DNA from: Euperipatoides rowelli
Taxonomy: Eukaryota; Onychophora; Udeonychophora; Euonychophora; Peripatopsidae
Reading direction: 5' to 3' (one strand)
NCBI GenBank assembly: GCA_003024985.2
Contig: PXIH01S0023173.1
DNA: 10,426 nucleotides
Under the pieces are notes generated by a model. It had not been told where the DNA came from and did no database searches. It worked only from the letters and a program-made list of their open reading frames with translations. The first letter of the stretch is position 1, and each line of letters begins with the position of its first letter. Positions 1-7,601 of this stretch are shown in pieces. The position numbers and the translations under genes were made by a program.

Positions 1-1310
1 ATATATATAAACACAGTGTTTGTTGGGATTGTCTGGGTTTTGCCAAGTGCAGCATGGTGCACTCATGTACTTGTAATTAATTATCGACTGCTTTTTTTAA
101 TGTGAAAATCAGCTTATTGTAAGTCTTTGTTCTGACTGAAGGTTGAATACTAAGAAACTGTCTGACTGTGAAGGTTCTGGAATATGTTGCCTGTGTTTGC
201 TGTCAATCTAACAACCTGCTGAGCCTCCTGTAGATGTTTAGAGTTGAAGCATGGCATAATCAGGAGTTCCTCTTTTTCAGAAGGAAAATGTACTGTAGAA
301 AGCCTATTCCAGGACAAAAAGACAGCTCTATAAAAGGGCATAAAATCCTGAAAATGGTCTGTATCAGGGATAGTATGGAATATCCTGAAACTCAAATTGA
401 ACCCATTATATGAGTTCAGATTTTCTCTGCTAAGTGTGTTAAGATAGAGGTGGAACCTGTTTCCCAGATCTTATTAGGTGTTTAATTCTGTAGGTATCCA
501 GCCTGTTTTTTATGGATATCATTCCAAGACCACATTTGTTGATGGACAGTTTCAAAACAGCTGGTGAGGTCCAATTTTTAGCCCCTTGCCATATAGTGTC
601 TGCAAATGTTTATGACAGTTGTGAGAGTTGGGCTTCAGATGGTTGCATTGTTCTAAATAGAAAAGTCCATTTGGGCCATAACTTAGTAGAGGTCCACATG
701 GGTCTTTGAGAGTATTGCAAGTTCTTTAAAAAATTTAAGGCTTATAGATGTCTCCTCTGGTAGAGGATAGCATGATGTCCTATTTAGCAGGAGCTATTCT
801 TCCATCTTTTGAAAAAGACACTCCTAATATGGAAATAGTTCCTCTGACAATCGGAATATTAAAGAGAAGACAAGCAGGAGTGTCCATAATATAAATGATT
901 CAGGACTTGCTTAAGTTCATGCAGGCCTCTGAAAAGACAGACATGAATTCAAAGGCCTGTATCACTGGTCTAACTAAGTCTGGGTGGATCAGGAAAAGAG
1001 AAGCATCATTAGCATAGGTGGTGATGAATTCATTTCTTGGAACTATGGAGGTGGTGTATTGCTCTAATATTATAACTATCATATTCAGACAAGTTGCAGA
1101 GCAATTGCATAAAGAAATGTGGCTAGTGGATCACCCTGCTGATCCCCCTACTGTATGGAAAAGTTGTCATAAGTAATGAAGCATTCTTTATGTAGCAAAT
1201 AAAACCAAGATAGAAGGCTTTAATTATACTGACAAAAGAAGGAGGAAGGCAAATAACAGTGAGAAGATGAAACAAAAAGCATAAATCACTCTGTCAAATG
1301 CTTTTTGTTG
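1..1310 (-). pseudogene. LINE A ORF2, RT catalytic half and C-terminal region (broken)
   Basis: This is the catalytic part of a LINE reverse transcriptase, which would copy element RNA at a nicked target site. Visible blocks in order are KAFDRV (1287-1304, the RT A block with its first catalytic Asp), QGDPLATFLYAIALQ (from about 1138 down, after a one-base loss inside RGIxQGDP), and the catalytic box read as YAND (1005-1016), with Asn where the first Asp of the YADD pair is expected. Further on are an EAFEF-like stretch ending NLSKS, WTSTKLWPKW (about 667-698), EAQLSQLS, then SKEELL-like and PCFNSK sequence (150-395). A frame continuing to base 1 (QPSVRTKTYNKL) matches the LINE B region just before its CxxC motif. 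Several stops and at least four frame changes make it non-functional. The true ORF2 end is off the window. Confidence 0.82.
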
Positions 1311-1313
1311 GAA

Positions 1314-2125
1314 CACTTGACATTTTATACAGCAAATTCTTCAATGGTGTTAGCATTGTTGATAAGTTAGGCAGTAATTTCCTGTAGTAGCTTACAAGGC
1401 CTAAAACGGATCTGTGTTGGTCCACATTCTTAGGTTCAGGTGCTGAGAGTATGACCTTTATCTTTGTTCTGGCTGGCTGTATGCCCTTTGCATTGATTAT
1501 GTGACCCAAATATTCAAATTCAGCTTTTAGGAATTCACATTTCTGTTTATTGAGTCTTACACCATTTTTTCTAGCTTATCTAGAACTATTTCTAAGTCCT
1601 TGAATTGTGTGTCTTCATCTGGGCTAGCAATTAGTATATCATCAAAATAACATGTAGTATTAGGTTACCCCTGTAGTATTTTGTCCATCATTTCCTAGAA
1701 TATAGCTGGCCTGATGCAAAACTGAAAGGTAGTCTTTTGATGGAAAATAAACATTTATGAGTGTTTATTGTGAGGTATTGAGCTGATTCCTCATCAATAG
1801 GAACCTGTTGATATGCCTGAGATAAATCTAGTTTTGAGAAAATAGTTCCTGAGCCTAGTTTGGCAAGTATTTCCTCAATAGATAGGAGTGGGTATTGGTC
1901 CACTGTTATATTTTTTATTCAGTCCTATTTATAGTCAGTGCAGATTCTTAAGCTGTTGTCTTTTTTTAGTGTGGGCACTATTGGTGCTGCCCAATCCTAG
2001 TATTTCAGTGGTTTTATAATATTTTGTTTTTGGAGTTTTTCTAAATCTGCCTCTTTCTTTGGTAAGAGTGCAAAAGGTACCTTCATGTGGTTACAGAACC
2101 TAGGTGTGAAAGTTTCATTTTCCTT
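1314..2125 (-). pseudogene. Gypsy reverse transcriptase fragment (broken)
   Basis: This is the RT domain of a Gypsy pol polyprotein, responsible for copying element RNA into DNA in a virus-like particle. The N-terminal block shows VPFALLPKKEADLEKL, then DWAAPIVPTLKKD followed by RICTDYK. The block LDLSQAYQQVP (1805-1831) carries the first catalytic Asp. A frame change follows, then CYFDDILIAS, with the YxDD catalytic box at 1638-1649 apparently intact (YFDD). After another one-base loss comes KQKCEFLK, then LGHIINAKGIQP, EPKNVDQ and SYYRKLLPNLS (1509-1330). The match stops at a KNVKW-like position near 1314, before RNase H would begin. Stops include a TAG replacing Trp in the xDWAAP block and two stops after DYK. 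It is non-functional. Confidence 0.88.
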
Positions 2126-2651
2126 GCATGAAGTGCCTGATAGTCTAGCAGCATCCTTACTAGTTAGCTCAGTGATTGAGGCAATCTGTATTAAGGTAGC
2201 AAAAAATGTGATGTCGTCTTCGGCTAACAGCTTTTTTTGAATCGCTTTGTTAGCAGCTCTGAAGACAAATTGATCTGCTAGCTGGCTATCCAGGTCCTCT
2301 TTGTAACCACAGTTTAAACTTAGTTTGTGTAGAGCTGCGGCAAATTCTGTAATTGACTCACCTGGTTCCTGTTTTCTACAGCGTAACTTGAATCTTTCTG
2401 TTCTGGCAATCGTTTTGAGATTGAAATGTTCGTCCAGTATTTTAAATAGTTCATTTACTAGCTTAAGACTCTGGTAGATCTTGTGCTATAAGATCACAAT
2501 ACAGATTGAAGGTATAAGTCTCCATTAAAGTTAATATTGTAGGCAGTTTTAAATCTTCTTTTACTTGATTTCCCTCCAAAAAGAATTTTAATTGTTGGCA
2601 ATATCTTGTCCAATTATTCCTTTTAGGGTCGAATGACTTAAACTTAGCCAT
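2126..2651 (-). pseudogene. Gypsy gag fragment (frameshifted)
   Basis: Capsid-like gag of the nested Gypsy element. I chose the ATG at 2649-2651 because MAKFKSFDPKRNNWTRYCQQ reads like a gag N-terminus and lies just inside the candidate LTR and leader. The first frame ends at a TAA (2463-2465) after DLPES. A one-base shift restores the reading at LVNELFKILDEHFNL, followed by ERFKLRCRKQEPGESITEF, KLSLNCGYKEDLDSQLADQF and IQKKLLAEDDITF. This matches the general pattern of Gypsy capsids (ERFKFxxRxQxxGESIxxFxxxLRxLxxxCxF); that comparison is from memory. The usual CCHC zinc knuckle is absent, and the frame runs on without a stop into RT sequence. Confidence 0.75.
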
Positions 2652-2762
2652 AGTGACAATTCAACTATCTTATAGAAATAATTATTAACAGGATGCCGAC
2701 TGACTTTTTTTTAAAAAAAAACACTAAATGCCCATTTTTTAATACTGTGTATTTTCCTATTA

Positions 2763-3026
2763 TCTTCGTCCGCCAATTCATTTTCGCCTGTTGTGTCTTA
2801 ATTAAGGAAAATGATACAGATTAAACTAAAAGTAGTTTAATGGATTAAAACAAATACAAACTGGAATGCTGACTTAGCATTTGAAAGCCGGTTTATATCA
2901 CATTAAAGTTCTAATTAAAAACATAAAGTTATAAAGATATAAACATGCATGCTGCGTGCATAATAAATGAGATTCAAAATCTACTTTGTTTATACTATCG
3001 ATATTATGGACTATCGATACAGTACA
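2763..3026 (-). repeat. Candidate 5' LTR and primer binding site of the Gypsy copy
   Basis: Between the end of recognisable LINE RT (about 3027) and the gag leader lies roughly 250 bases of AT-rich non-coding DNA. On the minus strand it begins TGTACTG at 3026, as an LTR should begin with TG. On the same strand, TGGCGGACGAAGA (2763-2775) starts with the TGGCG seen in many tRNA-primed primer binding sites. A hairpin with a 9-base stem (2820-2841) and a 16-base near-tandem repeat (2994-3025) lie inside. The expected terminal CA next to the primer site is not preserved, and no second LTR copy is present to confirm the ends, so the call is tentative. Confidence 0.4.
2994..3025. repeat. Two 16-base near-tandem units, ACTATCGATA core
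   Basis: ACTATCGATA occurs at 2994-3003 and again at 3010-3019, a 16-base period at the outer edge of the candidate LTR. Each unit carries the palindrome ATCGAT. It could be an LTR enhancer duplication or chance; no function can be assigned. Confidence 0.5.
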
Positions 3027-4560
3027 ACTTCAAACAACTTGTTTGAGGCAATTAACTAGGACTTTAAGTATAATCTTTACATCTGTGGTTAACAAGGTGA
3101 TCAGTCTAAGATCACCTTTCTTAGGGATATTGTGATGACACCAATGGAAGCAAGGCTAGTTAACTTACCATTTGCAACCACTTGTTATGACCACAAAGGA
3201 GAGTTGGGCAAAGGAGAGGCCAACATTTTGAATATAAATTATAAGTTAGCCCATCTCTCCCTGGCACCTTACCTGGTCTCATCACAGCTAGGGCTTGTTC
3301 CAATATGGTAACTCAATTTGCTGATTTAAAAAATCAGAGTCCTCAGCATAAATTTTCTTCATACCAAAAGTGGTGCTTTCAGGGGGTTGAATGGTAGAAA
3401 TATTGNGAGTATAAAGATTACTATAGTATGAAACTAGTGCATTGGAAATCCCTTGTCTTGAACTTATTATGTTACCAGTAGTCTGTTCCCTAAGAAAGAG
3501 AATTTCACTTGGAAACTTCATGAGCTTTATTTGGTCTTGATTGTCTGATGGAATTCTCCATCTGTGTTGTTTCCAAAAATTCTGGGCAAATGTAGAAAAC
3601 TGACATTTAAGTTGCTCCCAGAATGAAAGCAAATGAAAACCAGTTGGTTCTGTCAATATTTTTCTGGTAAGAATGCAGTCATGGCGGACACAATTCCTTG
3701 TCTGCAATCAGTATGTTTTTAAGCCTCCAATACGGAGGCTTATGCCATTTTTAGTTGGAAACAAAAGGTTGAGCAGTGACTAGATTATGGTCAGTTCTAT
3801 AAAAAGTTGAAACTGAAAATTCTTTAACTTTAACCATCCAATCATTAGGAATACATATATAATCGAGAACAGAGCTCCCCCTAGTGCCTTGTGTAGGTTT
3901 TCTAGTCATCAGCATAGGTATGGATACAATATTCATGACAGCTAACATTTGTTTTAATCGCTGTCTGTATTTTTGCTTTGAGCCATACCTTATCATCTGG
4001 TGATTTGTCCAAATGGAGATCAAAATCCCCTAGGCACAAGAAAGAAGGGGTGAGGCTATTTTTTTAAAAGTAAGACTTGTTATTATTAGCTTGGCCCACG
4101 GACTGCTTAGAAATAGGGCATGTATTAATGGATTCATTTTGAATAAGTTTATTAAGAGGTATGGGAATGAACAACCCCCATGTCCTGTTTATCAACCCAG
4201 ATATTTGGGGTGGTGTTCAGATCCTGACTCAGATGCAGAAGGTGAATATTGTACAGGACTAGATTAATCATGTTGAAAGAACACAATAGTTCCTGTACAT
4301 GATTATATACTACCTCATCGACTCCGTGTATGGTATGTGTCTAACCACACAGCAAGTCCAGACTGCAGTGAATGGGTAGGAAAACCAGCAAGGGAACCAT
4401 AGGACATAGACCCAGGTATGGTTTTAAAATTAGTTTACTGAATCCCACAAAGGGTTAATACCCTTGCCAAGCAGTAAAGACCCAACATAGGTTATCTTAA
4501 GGGGTTCAGAAAGGCCAGCTGCACTTAATGTTGCTAGTTGGATATATTCCATACTAAAGT
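3027..4560 (-). pseudogene. LINE A ORF2, APE endonuclease and N-terminal RT (broken)
   Basis: This is the 5' half of LINE A ORF2. The endonuclease would nick target DNA to start target-primed reverse transcription. A weak N-terminal match (AAGLSEPLK) lies near 4530. LGDFDLHLDK carries the GDFN-type motif as GDFD (4019-4030). After a frame change come SVLDYICIPNDW and RTDHNLV (about 3930-3790), the APE-family RLDYI and SDHNPV motifs. The linker 3707-3288 holds SNALVSYYSNLYT and TTFGMKKI, which LINE B shares as MTFGMAKI. The first RT block reads RPGKVPGRDGLTYNLY (about 3285-3230), and a frame change leads to ISL..KKGD and LRLITLLTTDVKIILKVL (about 3120-3040). The protein is then cut by the Gypsy LTR. 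The middle of the endonuclease (4150-4450) is only weakly readable. Confidence 0.78.
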
Positions 4561-4599
4561 ATTTAAATTTCTTGACTTTCTACCATCAATGTCCAGGCC

Positions 4600-6330
4600 A
4601 GCCCTAATGTCCGGTAATGCATTGGTAATGGTTTTGTAGCTATGTGTAGCAGAAGCTGAATGGGGCATTAACAACAGGACAAATTCTATACAGTCCAAAA
4701 TACTTGGATATTTGTCCTGTGGGGCAGTCAACACAGCCTTTCTTCTAGCTGTGCACAATGACTGACAGGATACCAATTTCCTCTATAATTGGTTGAGAGT
4801 CATTGATTCTCTTTTTGTAAATGTTTGGGTTTTTTTTTACCCTAAATGCAGCAAAAAAGAGTTTCAATTGTTGAATTACTAGTAAGTGTAGGGGTTTTCT
4901 TTCTGTAGATTTTTCTGAAACAGGCTGAATTGTGTCTTATTCAGAAAGATACTATGTTTAACACCAGAAATACTTCTAACTGTTCAGGGTGACTGGACTC
5001 TTTCTTTTTTCTTCTTCCGGATCCATAAGTACTTTGCGATGAATTGNTAAAATCATCTTCAAGGGAACCACCGGAAGCTAATGAGTTGTGCACATTTAAT
5101 GTAATCTGTTTTGATGACTTAATGTCTGGAAGATTATTAAATTTAGGCATCTTATTTGTTTGCAAACTAACTTGAATTTCAGATTTTAAAGTGGTTGGTT
5201 TGCCATTTTTTTAATTTTTGGCAGCTACCTTCCAGATTTGACTAGAAGCTGTCTGTTCCCCATTATTTTTAAAATACTGTAGGGAAGGGGGGTATTTCTT
5301 GTTTCTTGTTCTAATGGAATGTCTTTGATTGTCAGAAAAATTCTGAAACTTTTTGTAATGAGGTTGTCACTATTTTTTTTTGTGATATTGATTTTGTGTT
5401 AGCTTTTTATTAGTATCACATATTGTATTGGGAGCATTGGTAGATAGGGATGTAGTGGTATCCTCAATGATCCTATTTAGTGTTGAGGATTGTGGCTCTC
5501 TGGCCTTGTCCTCACCATGTGTATACATGGGTTGTTGTATATCTGCCTCTGCATGAGTCAATTTGAAAGTTGAGGCATATGCTCACTGCATAGTCTTTTT
5601 GCAATTGTAGCAAGTTAAACTGGGAGTCAAGATGCCCAGCTTGTAAAGTTTATAGTGTGTGTACACTGTAATATAGTCTGGAACCGATTTATTCTCATCT
5701 AAAACAATTAATAGTTCCCTTTGAAAACTTAATAAGTGCTTGAATTCTTTTCAGCTTGTTGAACTTGGTATTCTTCTGAAACTATCATAAACCAGGGACT
5801 CAAATTCACCAAATGCTTTATTTATTAACTCATCTGGTATGAAGGGCCAAACATCACTAAGAATGAGTTTTGTAACTGACTGGCTTAGGTGGGTGGCAAA
5901 CAACCATTCCCCTTAATGGTTATCCCATTTGTTACAATCTTATCAACCATATCTGGTTTTGTACAAAAGCCAGTACAAACTATGAATTTTCAGGACATTG
6001 TCCAAAAAAAAAAAAAAGGGATTTTTTCCTGCCACAATCTCTAGTGCTTTTGCATAATCATTAAAGGTGGAGCCTTTGACCCTTTCAACTAGAACTCCAA
6101 AATCGGGTGTGGTTCCATTGGTGGGGATTGATTCTGAAACCACCTTTGGTACAGTAATGTGGGCATAGGATTTAGACCCCGTAAAGCAGTTAGAACCAGA
6201 GGGTGTATGAGTAGATGAAGAAAACAGGTTTCAAGCTTGTTGTTTCCCATCAGTCGAGGTGTCCACCTTTAAGTCGCCACCAGACAGTGTATTACATAGG
6301 CCTTCTCCACCTTTAAGTGGATTACAGCCA
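4600..6330 (-). pseudogene. LINE A ORF1, gag-like RNA-binding protein (broken)
   Basis: This would be the RNA-binding ORF1 protein of the LINE ribonucleoprotein. Readable parts in order are a Gly-rich N-terminal piece (about 6330-6250), TPDFGVLVERVKGSTFNDY and KALEIVAGKNP (6110-6020), KIVTNGITIKGNG (about 5940), LSDVWPFIPDELINKAF (about 5870-5820), FRRIP, then HLLSFQRELLIVLDEN and SVPDYITVYTHYKLYKLG, and a zinc-knuckle start CYNCKKT (first CxxC at 5601-5612) whose His/Cys half is damaged. The pattern 'NVPPFIPDE ... LSFRRQ ... CxxCgxxGH' is typical of gag-like ORF1s in fish and amphibian LINEs, as I remember them. Downstream is Ser/Lys-rich low-complexity sequence (5561-4941), then DKYPSILDCIEFVLLL (4776-4534), taken as the C-terminus. 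The ORF1 end and ORF2 start are not resolved. Many frameshifts and stops are present. Confidence 0.68.
6004..6017. repeat. Fourteen-A homopolymer inside LINE A ORF1
   Basis: Fourteen A residues on the plus strand, read as a Phe run (NPFFFFLDN) on the minus strand. Flanking codons stay in the same frame on both sides, so the run probably grew by a multiple of three from a short TTTTT-type stretch through replication slippage. It is also a likely site of sequencing-length error. Confidence 0.7.
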
Positions 6331-6572
6331 AAAGCAACCAGCTATTAACACTATACAGGGATAAGGACATAAATATGTTGGAATTCTGCAGATGGCTGGC
6401 TATCTTGCAATGTTGAGATAAGCCTTCTTATGGGACTTCTTAATGTTGCCAAAGACTCATGTCCAAAAAGGAAAGGATTTGCAGTAATGTTTAAAAAAAA
6501 TTTTTTTACTTACTATGTTAAAGTTTAGCAATCTAGGAGCTTTCAAAAGAAGGTCTGCTCAGTTCAAAGTCT
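6331..6572 (-). other. LINE A 5' non-coding region (tentative)
   Basis: About 240 bases between the first readable ORF1 sequence and the microsatellite. No protein similarity is seen. It contains an A8T7 palindromic run (6493-6507). On the plus strand CCACCTTTAAGT occurs at about 6272 and again at about 6307, a 35-base spacing overlapping the ORF1 N-terminus. It may be the LINE A 5' UTR, but the true 5' end cannot be fixed from one copy. Confidence 0.4.
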
Positions 6573-6592
6573 ACTATCTATCAATCTATCTA
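6573..6592. repeat. Left target-site duplication of LINE B (TATC microsatellite)
   Basis: ACTATCTATC followed directly by AATCTATCTA. The same two ten-base blocks occur at 9933-9942 and 9955-9964, separated there by one extra 12-base TATC/CATC segment. The left copy is immediately followed by nine T (6593-6601), the complement of a poly-A tail. This pairing, at exactly the two ends of LINE B, is what target-primed insertion leaves. Confidence 0.72.
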
Positions 6593-6601
6593 TTTTTTTT
6601 T

Positions 6602-7124
6602 AAATGATTTATGTTAAGAATAGGTAATTGGAAGCTTGGATGGCTGATATGATGGATAGATGATATGTGTGTAGAATGTTGTCTTTTATTTCTTTCATTT
6701 ATTTATTTAGCATATAGAGGATACATTGTCTGAGACAGGCTTCATTTATTTTTGACTTGGTTCAACAAGTCACTTGATAAAGTCCTTGTATCTTCATCAT
6801 ATTGAAGGAATCCTTTGTAAGTACGAATGTACATCTGGTTGTATCTATTTTAGATATAATATTAGAATGATTAAATATCAATCATTTAAAGACATTATCC
6901 TTTGAGCTTGGAGTATTAATCCTCGCTAAATATATTAAATGTTTAGCAATTATAGAGCAGTAAAATTCTAGGAACCTTTCAGGTGTAACTCTAAATGTCA
7001 CACCTGACTAATAGTATAGTTGTATATATCAAAGCTGTAATCAGAAAGTTTGCTAGCTTAAACTCCGGTAAAGGGGAAGAGTACAGTTAGTTCAAGTTAG
7101 GCAATGGTTGCATATCTAGTTCTT
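6602..7124 (-). other. LINE B 3' region, non-coding
   Basis: AT-rich sequence between the poly-A tail and the MITE, without recognisable protein similarity; it probably holds the end of ORF2 next to the TTAA and then the 3' UTR. It contains two short perfect inverted repeats: TCAGGTGT at 6979-6986 with ACACCTGA at 7000-7007 (13-base loop), and AATGATT with AATCATT near 6866-6886. LINE 3' UTR hairpins can serve as RT recognition sites, but nothing here proves that role. A few GATA/GATG motifs occur near 6645-6670. Confidence 0.5.
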
Positions 7125-7128
7125 TTAA

Positions 7129-7597
7129 CCCGTAAGTTGTGAGGTGGGGTTTGACAAACCCCATAAAAATTTAATTTATACACTACATGGCCCTGCAGTT
7201 TCCAATGAGGTTGCTGACCTAGATAGCTTTCTAGCAGTTTCTTAGTAACCATCCAAGTGTTTGGATGCAATGCTCAGTATAAGTGATTTACAGTGCTTTT
7301 TTTGAGAAGTGGGGTTTATTTGGCATTGATTTTGTATTATCTGGTGTTCTTGAAATACTGTAATTTGAAAACATTTTTGTTAGTCCTCATTAAAAATAAA
7401 TTCACTTTAATTACTTAAACTATCTTTATTTATTGTTTACATGATTAAACATGTTTATTAGAAATTGAAGTTACCATAAAACTAGTTACTATATGATTTT
7501 GTATTATTAATTAGTTTAAAAAAGAAAGAAACCTCGGGGTTTGTGAAACCCTACCTCACAAGTTATGTGACAAAAAATCCACCTCCCAACTTACAGG
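7129..7597. mobile_element. Non-autonomous DNA transposon (MITE), probably piggyBac-type
   Basis: A 469-base AT-rich segment with TTAA directly outside both ends (7125-7128 and 7598-7601), the target duplication typical of piggyBac transposons. The termini are inverted repeats: CCCGTAAGTTGTGAGGTGG on the left matches the reverse complement of 7579-7597 at 17 of 19 positions. Inside each terminus is a palindrome, GGGGTTTG-A-CAAACCCC at 7146-7162 on the left and GGGTTT-GTG-AAACCC at 7537-7551 on the right. The interior has no coding potential, so movement would need a transposase from elsewhere. It interrupts LINE B and is therefore younger. PIF/Harbinger (three-base TWA duplication) is the main alternative family. 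Confidence 0.75.
7536..7597. repeat. Tandemly doubled right terminus of the MITE
   Basis: The right end holds two successive versions of the terminal motif in the same orientation: an inner one at 7536-7566 (ACCTCACAAGTTA) and an outer one at 7567-7597 (ACCTCCCAACTTACAGG). The reverse complement of the inner copy matches the left terminus (7132-7162) at about 27 of 31 positions including the palindrome, while the outer copy matches best over its final 19 bases. The left end carries only one copy. Confidence 0.7.
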
Positions 7598-7601
7598 TTA
7601 A

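Larger units (their letters stand above)
1314..3026 (-). mobile_element. Partial Ty3/Gypsy LTR retrotransposon nested in LINE A
   Basis: In transcription order there is an AT-rich candidate LTR (3026-2776), a short leader with a possible primer binding site, a gag start at 2651, and gag joined directly to a Gypsy-type RT that ends at about 1314. Nothing recognisable as zinc knuckle, protease, RNase H, integrase or 3' LTR is present. The element lies between two parts of one LINE RT domain in the same orientation, so it inserted into LINE A and later lost its 3' half together with some LINE sequence. LTR family placement rests on RT motifs (DWAAPIVP, LDLSQAYQQ, YFDD, LGHII, EPKNV, YYRK) that are typical of Gypsy and differ from the LINE RT on either side. 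Outer boundaries are accurate to perhaps 10-20 bases. Confidence 0.82.
1..6572 (-). mobile_element. LINE A: degraded non-LTR retrotransposon (L1/Tx1-like), interrupted by a Gypsy element
   Basis: Minus-strand coding fragments appear in the order expected of a two-ORF LINE: gag-like ORF1 (about 6330-4600), APE-type endonuclease (about 4560-3750), N-terminal RT (about 3700-3027), then, after a foreign insert at 3026-1314, the RT catalytic half and C-terminal region (1310-1). The RT halves on either side of the insert fit one protein: the left part ends after the KKGD...LRLITLL block and the right part resumes at KAFDRV. The C-terminal part aligns by eye with LINE B (WTSTKLWPKW against WTSVKLWPRW; PCFNSK against PCFRSK), so both belong to one clade but different subfamilies. 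The 5' boundary is uncertain and is set here at the microsatellite; the 3' end lies outside the window. Clade assignment is from remembered motifs. Confidence 0.8.

Noticed and set aside
512-709. Plus-strand open reading frame of 65 codons
   Set aside because: It lies opposite the LINE A ORF2 block containing WTSTKLWPKW and is an antisense shadow with no family resemblance of its own.
2705-2721. T8A9 palindromic run, considered as a terminator or cruciform
   Set aside because: Simple homopolymer junctions are common in AT-rich repeats; there is no GC stem and no gene end nearby in a bacterial sense. The same applies to A8T7 at 6493-6507.
4534-4776. 80-codon minus-strand stretch considered as a separate host exon
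   Set aside because: It sits exactly between ORF1 and the endonuclease of LINE A, on the same strand, and fits best as the ORF1 C-terminus.
6640-6720. GATA-rich and ATTT-rich stretch considered as a second microsatellite or SINE tail
   Set aside because: The repeats are only two to three units long and irregular; no SINE head or promoter boxes were seen.
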